Positions 23,968-34,014 of a stretch of DNA of 64,000 nucleotides are shown here, piece after piece. Location of the stretch: NCBI GenBank assembly GCA_029204225.1, contig CM055109.1, positions 24,580,422 through 24,644,421 on the forward strand, written 5' to 3'. Within the stretch, counting starts at the first letter, position 1, and every line of letters starts with the position of its first letter. A model generated the notes under the pieces. It made no database searches, was not told where the DNA came from, and saw nothing but the letters and a program-made list of their open reading frames with translations. The translations under genes were made by a program, and so were the position numbers. The stretch is from Diphasiastrum complanatum. Lineage: Eukaryota > Streptophyta > Lycopodiopsida > Lycopodiales > Lycopodiaceae.

Positions 23968-24778
23968 TGTTGAATTTCACACGTGTGGACTGTCCACTAC
24001 ATGTACTTGTGATCTCCTAAGGTGTGTAGATGCACCAAGATCAAGACTAGATTGAGATTCAAGATCAATCTTGAATCCTATGGCAAAAACACACTACTAC
24101 ATGCATTCAATCACTTCCAACTCTCACTCACACGTGTGGGAAGTATTCAAAAAATAATCTAAGTAAAAACAAGCTGCTCTCCTCGGGTAGAGAGAGAAAA
24201 TACATCAAGAGCTCTCGGGTAGAGAGAGAAAGCTAGAAATCCAATAACTCACAAAATCCATGAAATCACCAAATCAATTAGATCCAAAAGGAGGAGTACA
24301 ATGATACTAATAGATTCATGAGCTACCACTATGCTTAACTATGATTGGATCACACTTTGCCACCTCTTAATCCTATTGGACCATTGATCCATGCACCTCT
24401 AAATTCTATTGGACTATATTCAAGCACACCTCAATTTTCTATTGGACCTCACAAGGTTCCACCTCTAAATCCTATTGGACCTCTTAAGCTTCATCAAACA
24501 AAAGCATGACACTTGTCTACACTCTAATTGGCACAAGTTTGGCTCAATATTGGCATTACAAGTGGAAATGGATAATGTGCCATCTATGCCAAATTTGACC
24601 CTATCAACATCCTACACCTAAATGCTTGACTATGAAATTCTATGAGACCCCTATATCAAACATTTTGATTTACTTTACAATTCTCCACACGTGGGAACAT
24701 CCTCCACACATGTGAGATTCACTTACAAACTTCTATCATAAAAAAAATACCAAGCTAGGATTTTGCCAATTTCTCACA
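23968..24778 (-). repeat. 3' LTR of element 1
   Basis: 811 bp, same as 28237-29047. Contains CACACGTGTG motifs near both ends and two short tracts CGGGTAGAGAGAGAAA. Confidence 0.9.
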
Positions 24779-24795
24779 CTCCTCCTCAAAAAGTA
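24779..24795 (-). promoter_or_regulatory. Polypurine tract of element 1
   Basis: In element orientation TTTTTGAGGAGGAG abuts the TGTGAG start of the 3' LTR; this is the plus-strand primer site for reverse transcription. Confidence 0.7.
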
Positions 24796-24904
24796 GCTTG
24801 GAAAGGTACTAGATCACTTGAGAAGTTTGTAAATCTTTTTGAGTGGATCCTTTGGTATGCATAGGAAGTGAAGATCAGCCAAGGGATCCATCATAGCAGC
24901 ACCC

Positions 24905-27478
24905 TCACCATATCCATGATAAGATCTCTTTGGTAGAGATCTCTTGCCAATGTCTTTGAAGAGTGCTCCACCAATATGCCACTATTATCATGGGCTTCCT
25001 CCATGCTTGATGATGATTTTTGCCTTGAAAGTTCCACTTGCATGATGGATGCACCATAAATAGAGAAATCTGAGGCTTCCAAGCCTCATAAGGATCATGG
25101 AGATCAAGATCATAAGATGTGAAACAATGATGATTATCAAGATTATGCTTTCTAGCTTGACTAGTCCACATACAATGAACTATATCCATGATGGATCTAA
25201 TCTTGATATCAAAGACTATCTTGATCTTTTTTAGGCTAGTTACTCTCTCAAGGATGTAAGTGTCCACTTTGGATGCTTCACTTAATCTCAAGAGGAGTTT
25301 ACAATTTGCCTCAAAACATGTGAAAACATGATTTTCAAAAAAGTGAGTACCAAGCTCAATCTTGTTCTTACTAGAACCAAGAGTATACTTTTGACAATAC
25401 AATATCTTGCTTTCAAAAAATATTGGAAACACATCTAAGTCAATAATGACAAGAAACATGTCCATACCATAAGCATCATACATAACTAGTATAGCTTTTC
25501 TTGAACTTTGAGATCCAAAAAATTCAATGAAGCAGGATAGCATTTCAAGCAAAGGAAGAGAAGCATATATGAATGTGTTGTAGTAGATACAACATGAAAG
25601 ATGCCCCTCTTTGCCATGTAAGGTGAGCCATAAAGACTCGGCCATGCATCTTGAAGATCTTCTTGAGATCATATGAAGAAGAAACTCCTCCTCACACATT
25701 GGCCCCATCATAACTTGAATACCTTCAAAAAGGATAACTTGTGATGCTTCTTGAGAAGCCTTGATCTCGGCCACTTCCAAGATTGAATCTTCATGCAATA
25801 TGACATCTCTATTCACCATCACATTTGAAATAGAGAGTGTAAAGACACTAAAGGCCTCCTTGATGGATGAGTATCCAATCATGATCCATGAGCTTGGATC
25901 ATCCTTCCTTCTTGTTTCCAAGGGAATATATGCAAAGCAAGCACTACCAAGTTCACTAAGGTGATCAACCTTAGGCTTCATCTTGAATAAAACTTCATAT
26001 GGTGCTATTCCTTCAAGAGCTCCAATATTCCTCAAAGCTTTGATCTTCAATGAGAATTTCTTCTCAACATATGCTTTGAATAATAAGGAATAATCATACA
26101 CCATAATACTTGAAGAGAGAAGATATGTGCATCTTGTGTAATCCTCCTCCTTTGAAATATTGGAAATATAAGAAACATCAAGAGAGTTTGCACTCTCACT
26201 TGGATCAAATTTGTAGATGCCTTCAAATCTTGATCCATATGCAAGGATCTCACCATCCTTCTTAATCACACAATTGTCAATATTGAAATTGACATCAAAA
26301 CCACTATCAAGAAGTTGGCCAACACTTAAGATGTTCTTTGTAAGCTTTGGGACAAAAAGAACATTGTTGAGAAAGAGATCTTTAGAAGATGCAAGCTTCA
26401 AGGGAATAATCCCTACTCCTTCAATATTGCACTCATGCTTACTTGCAAAGTATATGGTCTTCTTGACTCCATCATAAGGCATAATAGATGAAAAAAAGTG
26501 CTTGGAGCCACACATATGTGAAGATGCTCCACTATCAATATACCATGAGTCATCCTTGTTGAAGGTGGAAGAGGAGAAGCTTGATGCCAAAAGAGAGCCT
26601 TCTCCATCACTTGCAATATAGTCTTCTTTCTCATTGGTGATGTTGGCTTGATTGAGTTGATTCTTCTTCTTGAAGCAATTGGTGGCATAATGGCCTTTCT
26701 TGCCACAATAAAAGCACTTGATCATCTTCTTCTTGAGATTTGAATTAGAAGCATGAGAGGTATCCTCCTCCTCTCCATCTTGGTCTTTAGCTTTGTCATT
26801 AGAGAAATGATGGTGTTGCTTCTTACTCCTCTCTTTGTGCTTGGCAAATAGAACTTTGCCATCATCATGATTGAGTGATAGCTTGTCCATCCTCAAGAGT
26901 TTGTACTCTTGTCTTGATTCTTCAGAAATAAGCACACTTTGAAGGGCCTCCAAACTTGGTAGCTCCTCCTTAATAGCATAGGATTGGACAAGGTTGTCAT
27001 ATTCATCTCTCAACCCATTGAGAATGACTTGTACTAGCTCACTTTGATTGATTGAGTCACCAATACATGCAAGCTCTCTATGAATATCCTTGACTCTCAA
27101 AACATAATTAGATGCACTCTCATCACTCTTTTGACTACTTTGGAATATTTGATTTCTAAGAGTGAGGAGCCTAGAGGTGTTCTTAGCCTCATAGATGGAC
27201 TTGAGACAATCCCAAGCTTCCTTGGATGTAGAACAATCACCAATCTCCCTCAATATCTCATTAGAGACATTCATCTTAATGTAGTGGAGAGCCATCCTAG
27301 CTCTCTTCTTGTATTTTTGTACTTCTTGAAGGACTTGAGGCTCCTCCTCAATCCCAAGTACAATGTCCATCACATCTTGGAGTATCAAGATGGACTCCAT
27401 CCTCAACTTCCATATTGAATAATTGGAAGTAGACAATCTCTCACTTGGTTGCAACAAGTATGAACTCATTGAAGTCAT
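24905..27478 (-). CDS. Gag-protease polyprotein with scrambled C-terminus (857 aa), element 1
   Basis: Uninterrupted frame. Residues 1-210 are copia Gag (TSNYSIWKLRME, a UBN2-like core with SKEAWDCLKSIYE). Around 255-270 lies a zinc knuckle CFYCGKKGHYATNCF. At about 311-322 is the protease active site WYIDSGASSHMC, followed by the pre-integrase segment with LTKNILSVGQLLDSG. The integrase core is cut out: SLKIKALRN joins directly to GIAPYEVLFKMKP, and the integrase C-terminal part DDPSSWIMIGYSS remains. The last ~290 residues have no YVDD or RNase H motif; short pieces such as FFENHVFTC resemble displaced RT sequence (FYENHVSIC in element 2). It could act as Gag plus protease, packaging its own RNA with RT and integrase supplied in trans. 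Whether the C-terminal part does anything is unknown. Confidence 0.85.
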   Translation of the reverse strand: MTSMSSYLLQPSERLSTSNYSIWKLRMESILILQDVMDIVLGIEEEPQVLQEVQKYKKRARMALHYIKMNVSNEILREIGDCSTSKEAWDCLKSIYEAKNTSRLLTLRNQIFQSSQKSDESASNYVLRVKDIHRELACIGDSINQSELVQVILNGLRDEYDNLVQSYAIKEELPSLEALQSVLISEESRQEYKLLRMDKLSLNHDDGKVLFAKHKERSKKQHHHFSNDKAKDQDGEEEDTSHASNSNLKKKMIKCFYCGKKGHYATNCFKKKNQLNQANITNEKEDYIASDGEGSLLASSFSSSTFNKDDSWYIDSGASSHMCGSKHFFSSIMPYDGVKKTIYFASKHECNIEGVGIIPLKLASSKDLFLNNVLFVPKLTKNILSVGQLLDSGFDVNFNIDNCVIKKDGEILAYGSRFEGIYKFDPSESANSLDVSYISNISKEEDYTRCTYLLSSSIMVYDYSLLFKAYVEKKFSLKIKALRNIGALEGIAPYEVLFKMKPKVDHLSELGSACFAYIPLETRRKDDPSSWIMIGYSSIKEAFSVFTLSISNVMVNRDVILHEDSILEVAEIKASQEASQVILFEGIQVMMGPMCEEEFLLHMISRRSSRCMAESLWLTLHGKEGHLSCCIYYNTFIYASLPLLEMLSCFIEFFGSQSSRKAILVMYDAYGMDMFLVIIDLDVFPIFFESKILYCQKYTLGSSKNKIELGTHFFENHVFTCFEANCKLLLRLSEASKVDTYILERVTSLKKIKIVFDIKIRSIMDIVHCMWTSQARKHNLDNHHCFTSYDLDLHDPYEAWKPQISLFMVHPSCKWNFQGKNHHQAWRKPMIIVAYWWSTLQRHWQEISTKEILSWIW

Positions 27479-28220
27479 GTAAAGTGGAGATAAATAAAAG
27501 TGATGAACAAAAAATGTTGCTTCTCTCTCACTATAGGATCCAATAATGGTGTGCTACCATCTCCTATGCAAGATCTTGCAACAAACTGTGAGATGATTCT
27601 CACTAGCTATCTCAATCTCTCCAAAACTAGATCTACTTCACATCAAATGATGGAGTATGGGAAAAGTTAGGATCAAACACTCTTAGCACGTGTGAAATAC
27701 ACTAAGAAACCAAATTTGACTCAAATACAATGATATTGCATGAAACAAAATGGCTAAGATCTCAAAACAATGCCTAGATCACATATAGATGAGATTGGTA
27801 AGCATTCAACTGTGATTTTGGATCAAACAAGCAATCTTTTGACCAAACCAAATGTGTCCACCCAGGTCTAGGTGCCCTACCTAACCCTCTTCAAAAGCTT
27901 ATAACTTTTGATTGGCTCAACCAAATGGAATGAAACTGATTGCATCAGAAACTAGACAAAAATAGCTTCAAAACAAGCTATCTAGCAAGATTTTTGGATC
28001 AAACATGAAAGAGAACTCCCAAACTGAAATTGGATGTTCCTCACACGTGTCTGAGCACCTGATTCCGTACAGTACCAGGTCAGACCCAATCAATGTCCTT
28101 TTGATCTCTTTTGATCCAAAATTGAACAAGATAGCTAGGAAAATGGGCCTTGACAATTTCTAGCTCAAGATTGATGAAAAATTTTTCACTTAGATGGATC
28201 AAAATGCATGGTAACCTTAG

Positions 28221-28236
28221 GTAGGCTCTGATACCA
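28221..28236 (-). promoter_or_regulatory. Primer-binding site of element 1
   Basis: In element orientation TGGTATCAGAGCCTAC directly after the 5' LTR, complementary to the 3' end of initiator tRNA-Met. Confidence 0.85.
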
Positions 28237-29047
28237 TGTTGAATTTCACACGTGTGGACTGTCCACTACATGTACTTGTGATCTCCTAAGGTGTGTAGAT
28301 GCACCAAGATCAAGACTAGATTGAGATTCAAGATCAATCTTGAATCCTATGGCAAAAACACACTACTACATGCATTCAATCACTTCCAACTCTCACTCAC
28401 ACGTGTGGGAAGTATTCAAAAAATAATCTAAGTAAAAACAAGCTGCTCTCCTCGGGTAGAGAGAGAAAATACATCAAGAGCTCTCGGGTAGAGAGAGAAA
28501 GCTAGAAATCCAATAACTCACAAAATCCATGAAATCACCAAATCAATTAGATCCAAAAGGAGGAGTACAATGATACTAATAGATTCATGAGCTACCACTA
28601 TGCTTAACTATGATTGGATCACACTTTGCCACCTCTTAATCCTATTGGACCATTGATCCATGCACCTCTAAATTCTATTGGACTATATTCAAGCACACCT
28701 CAATTTTCTATTGGACCTCACAAGGTTCCACCTCTAAATCCTATTGGACCTCTTAAGCTTCATCAAACAAAAGCATGACACTTGTCTACACTCTAATTGG
28801 CACAAGTTTGGCTCAATATTGGCATTACAAGTGGAAATGGATAATGTGCCATCTATGCCAAATTTGACCCTATCAACATCCTACACCTAAATGCTTGACT
28901 ATGAAATTCTATGAGACCCCTATATCAAACATTTTGATTTACTTTACAATTCTCCACACGTGGGAACATCCTCCACACATGTGAGATTCACTTACAAACT
29001 TCTATCATAAAAAAAATACCAAGCTAGGATTTTGCCAATTTCTCACA
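28237..29047 (-). repeat. 5' LTR of element 1
   Basis: 811 bp, apparently identical to 23968-24778. It would carry the promoter on the minus strand. Confidence 0.9.
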
Positions 29048-29640
29048 GTAATTTCAGAAAGTTTTTGATCTAGGCTATATATTGATATTCAGAGTATATT
29101 AAAATGTAGCACTGGATCAAAGAATAATAGATTAAGTTGGTATCTACCTTTTATTATTTTTGTTGATTTTTTTTCCAAATGCAATGTTGGGAGAACAAAA
29201 ACAATGTTTATTTGTAAGGACTTGAGTGCTGATATATTGCTGGGTTGTGGGATGATGGTTGGGATACAAAACAAAATCAGCAAATTGAGTGCAAAGTATG
29301 TTACTCATCCATGACATTTAGATATCACATCGAAAAACAAATGCTCACTTTGCTGCTGTATTATAGAAGATGGATTAAATGCAAAAATGTTTGGAAGCCA
29401 CTTGATCAAAATCTTGGTATAAATCCTCAAGAGCAACTTCAGATAACAGTGAAAATAAATGACAACATTCTTGCAATGGTTGAGGTCGAGGAAGATTGGT
29501 GTCTCAATCACATTCGATTAGAACCAGACATGTTGCAATTCGATCTACCTCAGTACTATCAATTTCGATTGAATGGTGTAAAGGTGTTATGCCATATAAA
29601 ATATTCCTTTTTTTCTATTTCTAAGTGAATCAATTTCAGA
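29048..29640 (+). pseudogene. 3' part of the unknown gene split by element 1
   Basis: After the GTAAT duplicate (29048-29052) the host sequence resumes. A coding-like exon at about 29430-29578 reads EQLQITVKINDNILA, EVEEDWCLNHIR and FDLPQYYQFRLNG and ends at GGT|GTAAAG. A second copy with its following exon lies at 37112-37500. Family unknown; the alternation of short strands might be a beta-grasp-like fold, but that is speculation. Confidence 0.35.
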
Positions 29641-29649
29641 CTATGGATT

Positions 29650-30155
29650 GTCTAACTTTGGTTGGATTTTCAGACTCATATTTTGCAAGAGACGGAGTGG
29701 ATAGAAAATCCACAAGTGATTACACCGTTTTCATTGGAGGGGAGGGTATCTAGTTTCTTGGCTATCAAAGAGGCAAGCAACTATATTTTTGTCATCTTGT
29801 GAAGCTTAGTCCAAAGCTCTTACAACCACAAGTATGGAAGTTTTATGGATCAAGAGGCTACTTATGGAGCTAAAGTATTATGGAGATGAAGACCTTCCAA
29901 TTATCAATAATGATAACATCTCGGCTCAGGCTCTTGCAAACAATCTTGTATTCCATGCAAGGAGCAAACACATCGAGGTAGCTCGTCACTTTGTAAGAGA
30001 GAAAGTAATTGGGAGCAAGATCTTATTGGAGCATGTTGGATCTTCAAATTGTGTTGTAGATCTTCTCACCAAGCCATTGCTCAAGAATGCATTTGTCGAG
30101 ATGAGATCTAATCTTGGCTTAATCACAAAGTCTATGGTGAATAGGTAGATATATT
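29650..30155 (+). pseudogene. Copia RNase H fragment (duplicate of 53350-53850)
   Basis: Reads MEVLWIKRLLMELK, FHARSKHIEVARHFV and VVDLLTKPLLKNAF, the end of copia RNase H. Upstream RT is gone, and the start of RNase H is damaged (extra bases near 29745). Directly followed by a purine tract and LTR. Confidence 0.7.
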
Positions 30156-30166
30156 TTAAGGAGGAG

Positions 30167-30862
30167 TGTGAAAAGTCGTAAAACATATCTTCCTGTGTTG
30201 ACTTTGGGGGCTATGCTCACCTTATTTCTTGTAAATATTTTATTGTACATTAAGGTATGTGAAGTGAGTAGATAACCTTCTAGAATAGGTTGAATTTGAG
30301 TTAGGTAGATTCAATTATGGTGTCATGCAAAATATTAGATGACATGCAATGTTAGTTAGAATGCATGCATGCAACATGCAAATCAATTTACATAATCTAC
30401 ACATGTCTAGGTAGCTTAGGGAGCTGACATGCAATCAATGCATGAAACATGCAAATCAGTTTACATAATCTACACATGTCTAGGTAGCTTAGGGAGCTGA
30501 CATGCAATCCATGCAACATCTGTGCATGTAGTTTTACATGTGGATCTATGATATATGAGTTAAGTGGAAGATGTGGACATTCCATGCAAATCCACTGTAG
30601 GAACTCAAGCCTCATTGATGTAGGGAAACTTTGGCTTGTTTTGCCATATTGTGAATGTTGAGATTTTGGTGTTTTGGACTCATTCTCTATCAGAGTTTTC
30701 TGGTTATCATTTTATCTCGCTATCCGAGAGCAGCCTATTTTTTCCATAATGAGCACTATCATAGTAAGGAGTTAGGTTTTTGAGTCCTTGATATGCCATT
30801 GTGCTCTTGCCTTGGATTTTTCAACTAAACTGTTCTTTGAGCATTCCCGTGCATTCACAACA
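30167..30862 (+). repeat. Copia 3' LTR (first copy)
   Basis: Begins TGTGAAAAG after TTTTAAGGAGGAG and probably ends TTCACAACA; matches 53865-54559. Holds a 72-bp tandem duplication (30378-30520) with ACACATGTCTAGGTAGCTTA in each unit, also present in the second copy. The far end is inferred from TG..CA symmetry. Confidence 0.6.
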
Positions 30863-30933
30863 CCCCATAAAGATCCTGTAGGGTGATTAAAACTTCATAA
30901 TAAGTCGATAGGGGTTACTTTGTTGTAAACATA

Positions 30934-32640
30934 CTAGTTATCAGCTGATATTTTGGTTTTACTTTGACATCTAGTAACATCAAAGGTTTTGGTAATATCA
31001 TGTTGGCGACAATATAATTGTCACAAACATTATTGATACCAATTCAGAGTTAGAAGTGTATATGTTTTACTTTGGTAATTGTAGCCAAGAATATTAGAGC
31101 ACTAAGATTGAACATGGCAAAGACCCTCAATAATTATTACATTTCTTTGGTTTGATCGACGTACATACCTTTTAGTTATAGTCGGTCTCTTAGGTTTCGT
31201 AAATGTTTGGACAATGTTACAGTTGCCCTATTAGATCAGAATTCAATTAATAGTAATCCAAAAAAATATGAAAATACTGACATATTGAATATGTGTTGGA
31301 AGAAAGATAAGAAAAAATTCTACATAGCAAATAGATCAAACTATTGATTACTTCTCCTAAAACTCATACATCAAATGACACACTCTTAGCTAGTGATAGT
31401 ACAATGCGGTTTGTAGATGCAGCTTAAAAAATAACATGGTTGTTAACATGACATCAAATGAGACACTCTCACCTAGTTATAGTGCATAGAGGTTTGTAGA
31501 CATTGCTTCATAAATGACATGGATGCTAACATGACCAGTCACTTGGTTGGATTTACATCATTACATATCTACATGTCAAAATAGTCTGGCCCCAATTAAT
31601 AGAATTTGCCTTTACGATGTCAAAAGCTCTTGCCAATTAGATGCAAAATGACTATAGAGAGATCATGCACTTTGTTGGGGGTAACTTCATCTATGATTTA
31701 TTTAGTAATATAGTATATATAATTATCATTCTCCAAGAAAGAGAAGCAGTGCTATTCATATGATTTGATGATACAAAAGGCAAAAGGATGGGTATGTGAA
31801 AAGGTATTGGTTATCAACTGATATTTTGGTTTTACTTTGACATCTAGTAACATCAAAGGTTTTGGTAATATCGTACTAATATAGTTGTCACAAACATTAC
31901 TGATACGAATTCAGAGTTAGAAGTGTATATGTTTTACTTTGGTAATTGTAGACAAGAATCTTAGAGCACTAAGACTGAACATGGCAAAGACCCTCAATAA
32001 TATTTACATTTCCTTGGTCTGATCCACGTAAATACCTTTTAGTTCTAGTCGGCCTGTTAGGTTTGGTAATTGTTTGGACAATGTTATAGTTGCCCTATTG
32101 GATCAGAATTAGATTAATAGTAATCAATAACAAATATGGAAATTCTAACATATTGAACATGTGTTGGAAGAAAGATAAGCAGAAAGTCTACATAGCAGAT
32201 AGATCACACTATTGATTACTTCTCGTAAAACTCATACATCAAATGACACGCTCTCAGCTAGTTATAGTGCAAAGTGGTTTGTAGATGTAGCTTAAAAAAT
32301 AACATGACTGTTAACATGACATCAAATGACACACTCTCACCTAGTTATAGTGCATAGTGGTTTGTAGACATTGGATGCTAACATGACCAGTCACTTGGTT
32401 GGATTTACATCATTACATATCTACATCTTCAAAATAGTTTGGCCCCAATCAATAGAATTTGCCTTTACGATGTCAATTTTAATACATCGGACAAAGTTAG
32501 CTCATTTAAACTTCTATATCATATACAAAAACTCTGACCTGCACATTAAATGTATAATTTATTACAAAGTAGGGCTCCACACACTCTGTAATTTACAATC
32601 ATTCTCTAATTTGCCATTAATTTAAGTCATTTACAATGAA
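30934..32640. repeat. Repeat R, two tandem units (~873 bp)
   Basis: GATATTTTGGTTTTACTTTG starts at 30947 and again at 31820, and the flanking sequence follows in parallel. The same pair occurs at 54644 and 55518, and a single unit at 60546. Each unit contains an internal ~75-bp repeat with GACACTCTCACCTAGTTATAG. No gene is supported. Confidence 0.75.
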
Positions 32641-33611
32641 ATAGAATGGCATTTAGGATGAAATAGAAATTAATGTTAAATTATATAATTAGCCTATTCC
32701 CTTATCAAGTTAGATTCATTAAAAGAATTCTTGTTGAATTTGAGATTCTGAAAAATTGCGCCATCACTTAGATGCCCATCCTAGAACAATTTGCATTCAA
32801 AATAAGATTAAAGAACGACCAAACAATTTCTATAATGAATGTAAAAAATTGCAGGTTTGGGACTTCTATGAGGATTCCTTTGGGGATGAATAAAAACCCA
32901 TGAAAACCATTAAAAATTAATATTGAGTCATCAAAAGTTTGTATTTCCTAAACCTTAACAACTAAAATCTAAACTTTGAAGACTAAGTCATAAACCTGGC
33001 AATTGTTAAAAGGTTGGCCACAAAAAACACCAACTCTATCCTATGTAGTGAGATTCCAAAAAATCAACAAACATTTCCAAATTTAAAAAAAATAAACAAA
33101 TAAACAGGTAAACATAGATGAATATGCGTGGAAAGAATCTAAACACCCAAAAAATGACCTATGTTGGATGTCTACAATCTGTGATGAGTTAAAAGATGAC
33201 TATCATACCATATGAATTAACTCGTTGGACACGTAAAAGTGCATGGATCCGATGTAAAAGTTAGAACTTTCTTTCAATAGGCCAAGGCTATTATGGGCTT
33301 TACGCATAATGCCCTCGAGCATGAGGATGCATGCAATTGTGATTGATTCTGATTAAATCATAACACTAGTACACATGCATAGTTTAATCATTATATTAGT
33401 GTAAAGAACACAAGTAAACACTAACAAATATAAATTATTGGATGTACTTTTCTCGCTAATGGCTAAAGTAGGGAGAACCAAGAATTAGTGCTTTCTAATT
33501 CGAATACTCCCGCTGGAACTGGTTTTTGGGGGAATTACTCATTTGGAATATAGCACCGTCGCTTTTGGTTTGAAATTTTTCTACTCCAGCTAATGTCGTC
33601 TCTAGTGTCTT
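32640..33611. repeat. Spacer and SPH upstream region (copy B)
   Basis: Matches 56340-57355 and 2070-2818. Lacks about 65 bp present in A and C (between GGACACGT and AAGTGCATGG at 33232). No gene seen. Confidence 0.6.
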
Positions 33612-33617
33612 TATAAA
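33612..33617 (+). promoter_or_regulatory. TATA box of SPH copy B
   Basis: TATAAA, 61 bp before the ATG; the CT tract between them is only about 20 bp. Confidence 0.6.
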
Positions 33618-33672
33618 GCAAGTACACAAAGGTAAAGCATGCTCTCTGTCTCTCTCTCTCGCTCGCTCTGTG

Positions 33673-34014
33673 ATGGCGATCATTCACTTTTTCTCTATGT
33701 TTGCCACCTTGTTTCTACTTCAGGTGTCTTTCGCTTCGTCTCTAGACGCTTCCTTTAGCGTAGCAAACCTATGTGATGATTTCATAACCGCGAGTTGTTC
33801 AGATGGGACTAAATCTTTGGGCGCCCATGTGGTGCGCAGTGGTCTCAGTTGGTCGTATAATTTCACTGCAAATGAACAAACCGAATACATCTGTGATTTC
33901 ACAAGAAGGGATGGCATGACATTGCAGGCAGCCAACCTGCAGATATGGACTTGGAAATTGAACTTGGACGTAAGGCTAAACCTTCTTTCTCAGCTAATTC
34001 TTTCGATTGCATAG
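33673..34014 (+). CDS. SPH-like secreted protein, copy B (the copy without an obvious lesion)
   Basis: 113 residues from ATG 33673 if unspliced. The signal peptide (about residues 1-22, FATLFLLQVSFASS) is followed by a mature part with NLCDD, ASCSDGTKSLGAHVV, WSYNF, a TANEQTEYICDF strand and QIWTWKLNLD. LNLD is followed by GTAAGG, a good donor, so the final 15 codons may be intronic and a downstream exon may supply the rest of the domain. Plant SPH proteins are usually about 110-140 residues with four conserved Cys; three are visible here. Such proteins are secreted ligands in pollen rejection or development. Family assignment is by motif spacing; a different small secreted family is possible. 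Confidence 0.55.
   Translation: MAIIHFFSMFATLFLLQVSFASSLDASFSVANLCDDFITASCSDGTKSLGAHVVRSGLSWSYNFTANEQTEYICDFTRRDGMTLQAANLQIWTWKLNLDVRLNLLSQLILSIA

Larger units (their letters stand above)
23968..29047 (-). mobile_element. Element 1: complete non-autonomous Ty1/copia-family LTR retrotransposon
   Basis: 5,080 bp on the minus strand. The two 811-bp LTRs (TG..CA, beginning TGTGAGAAATTGG in element orientation) are flanked by GTAAT target duplications. It has a primer-binding site complementary to initiator tRNA-Met, a purine tract next to the 3' LTR, and one 857-codon ORF. I found no difference between the LTRs on base-by-base reading, so insertion is recent. It belongs to the same family as element 2 (37670-47981) but lacks the integrase core and any recognisable RT/RNase H, so it must have been copied by proteins from a relative. 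Confidence 0.9.

Noticed and set aside
24905-25760. Captured host gene in element 1
   Set aside because: Short stretches line up with RT of element 2 in order, so scrambled RT is more likely than capture; kept only as an open question.
32371-32625. 84-codon ORF conserved at 56069-56323
   Set aside because: Conservation is explained by the recent segmental duplication of repeat R; composition and lack of motifs do not suggest a gene.
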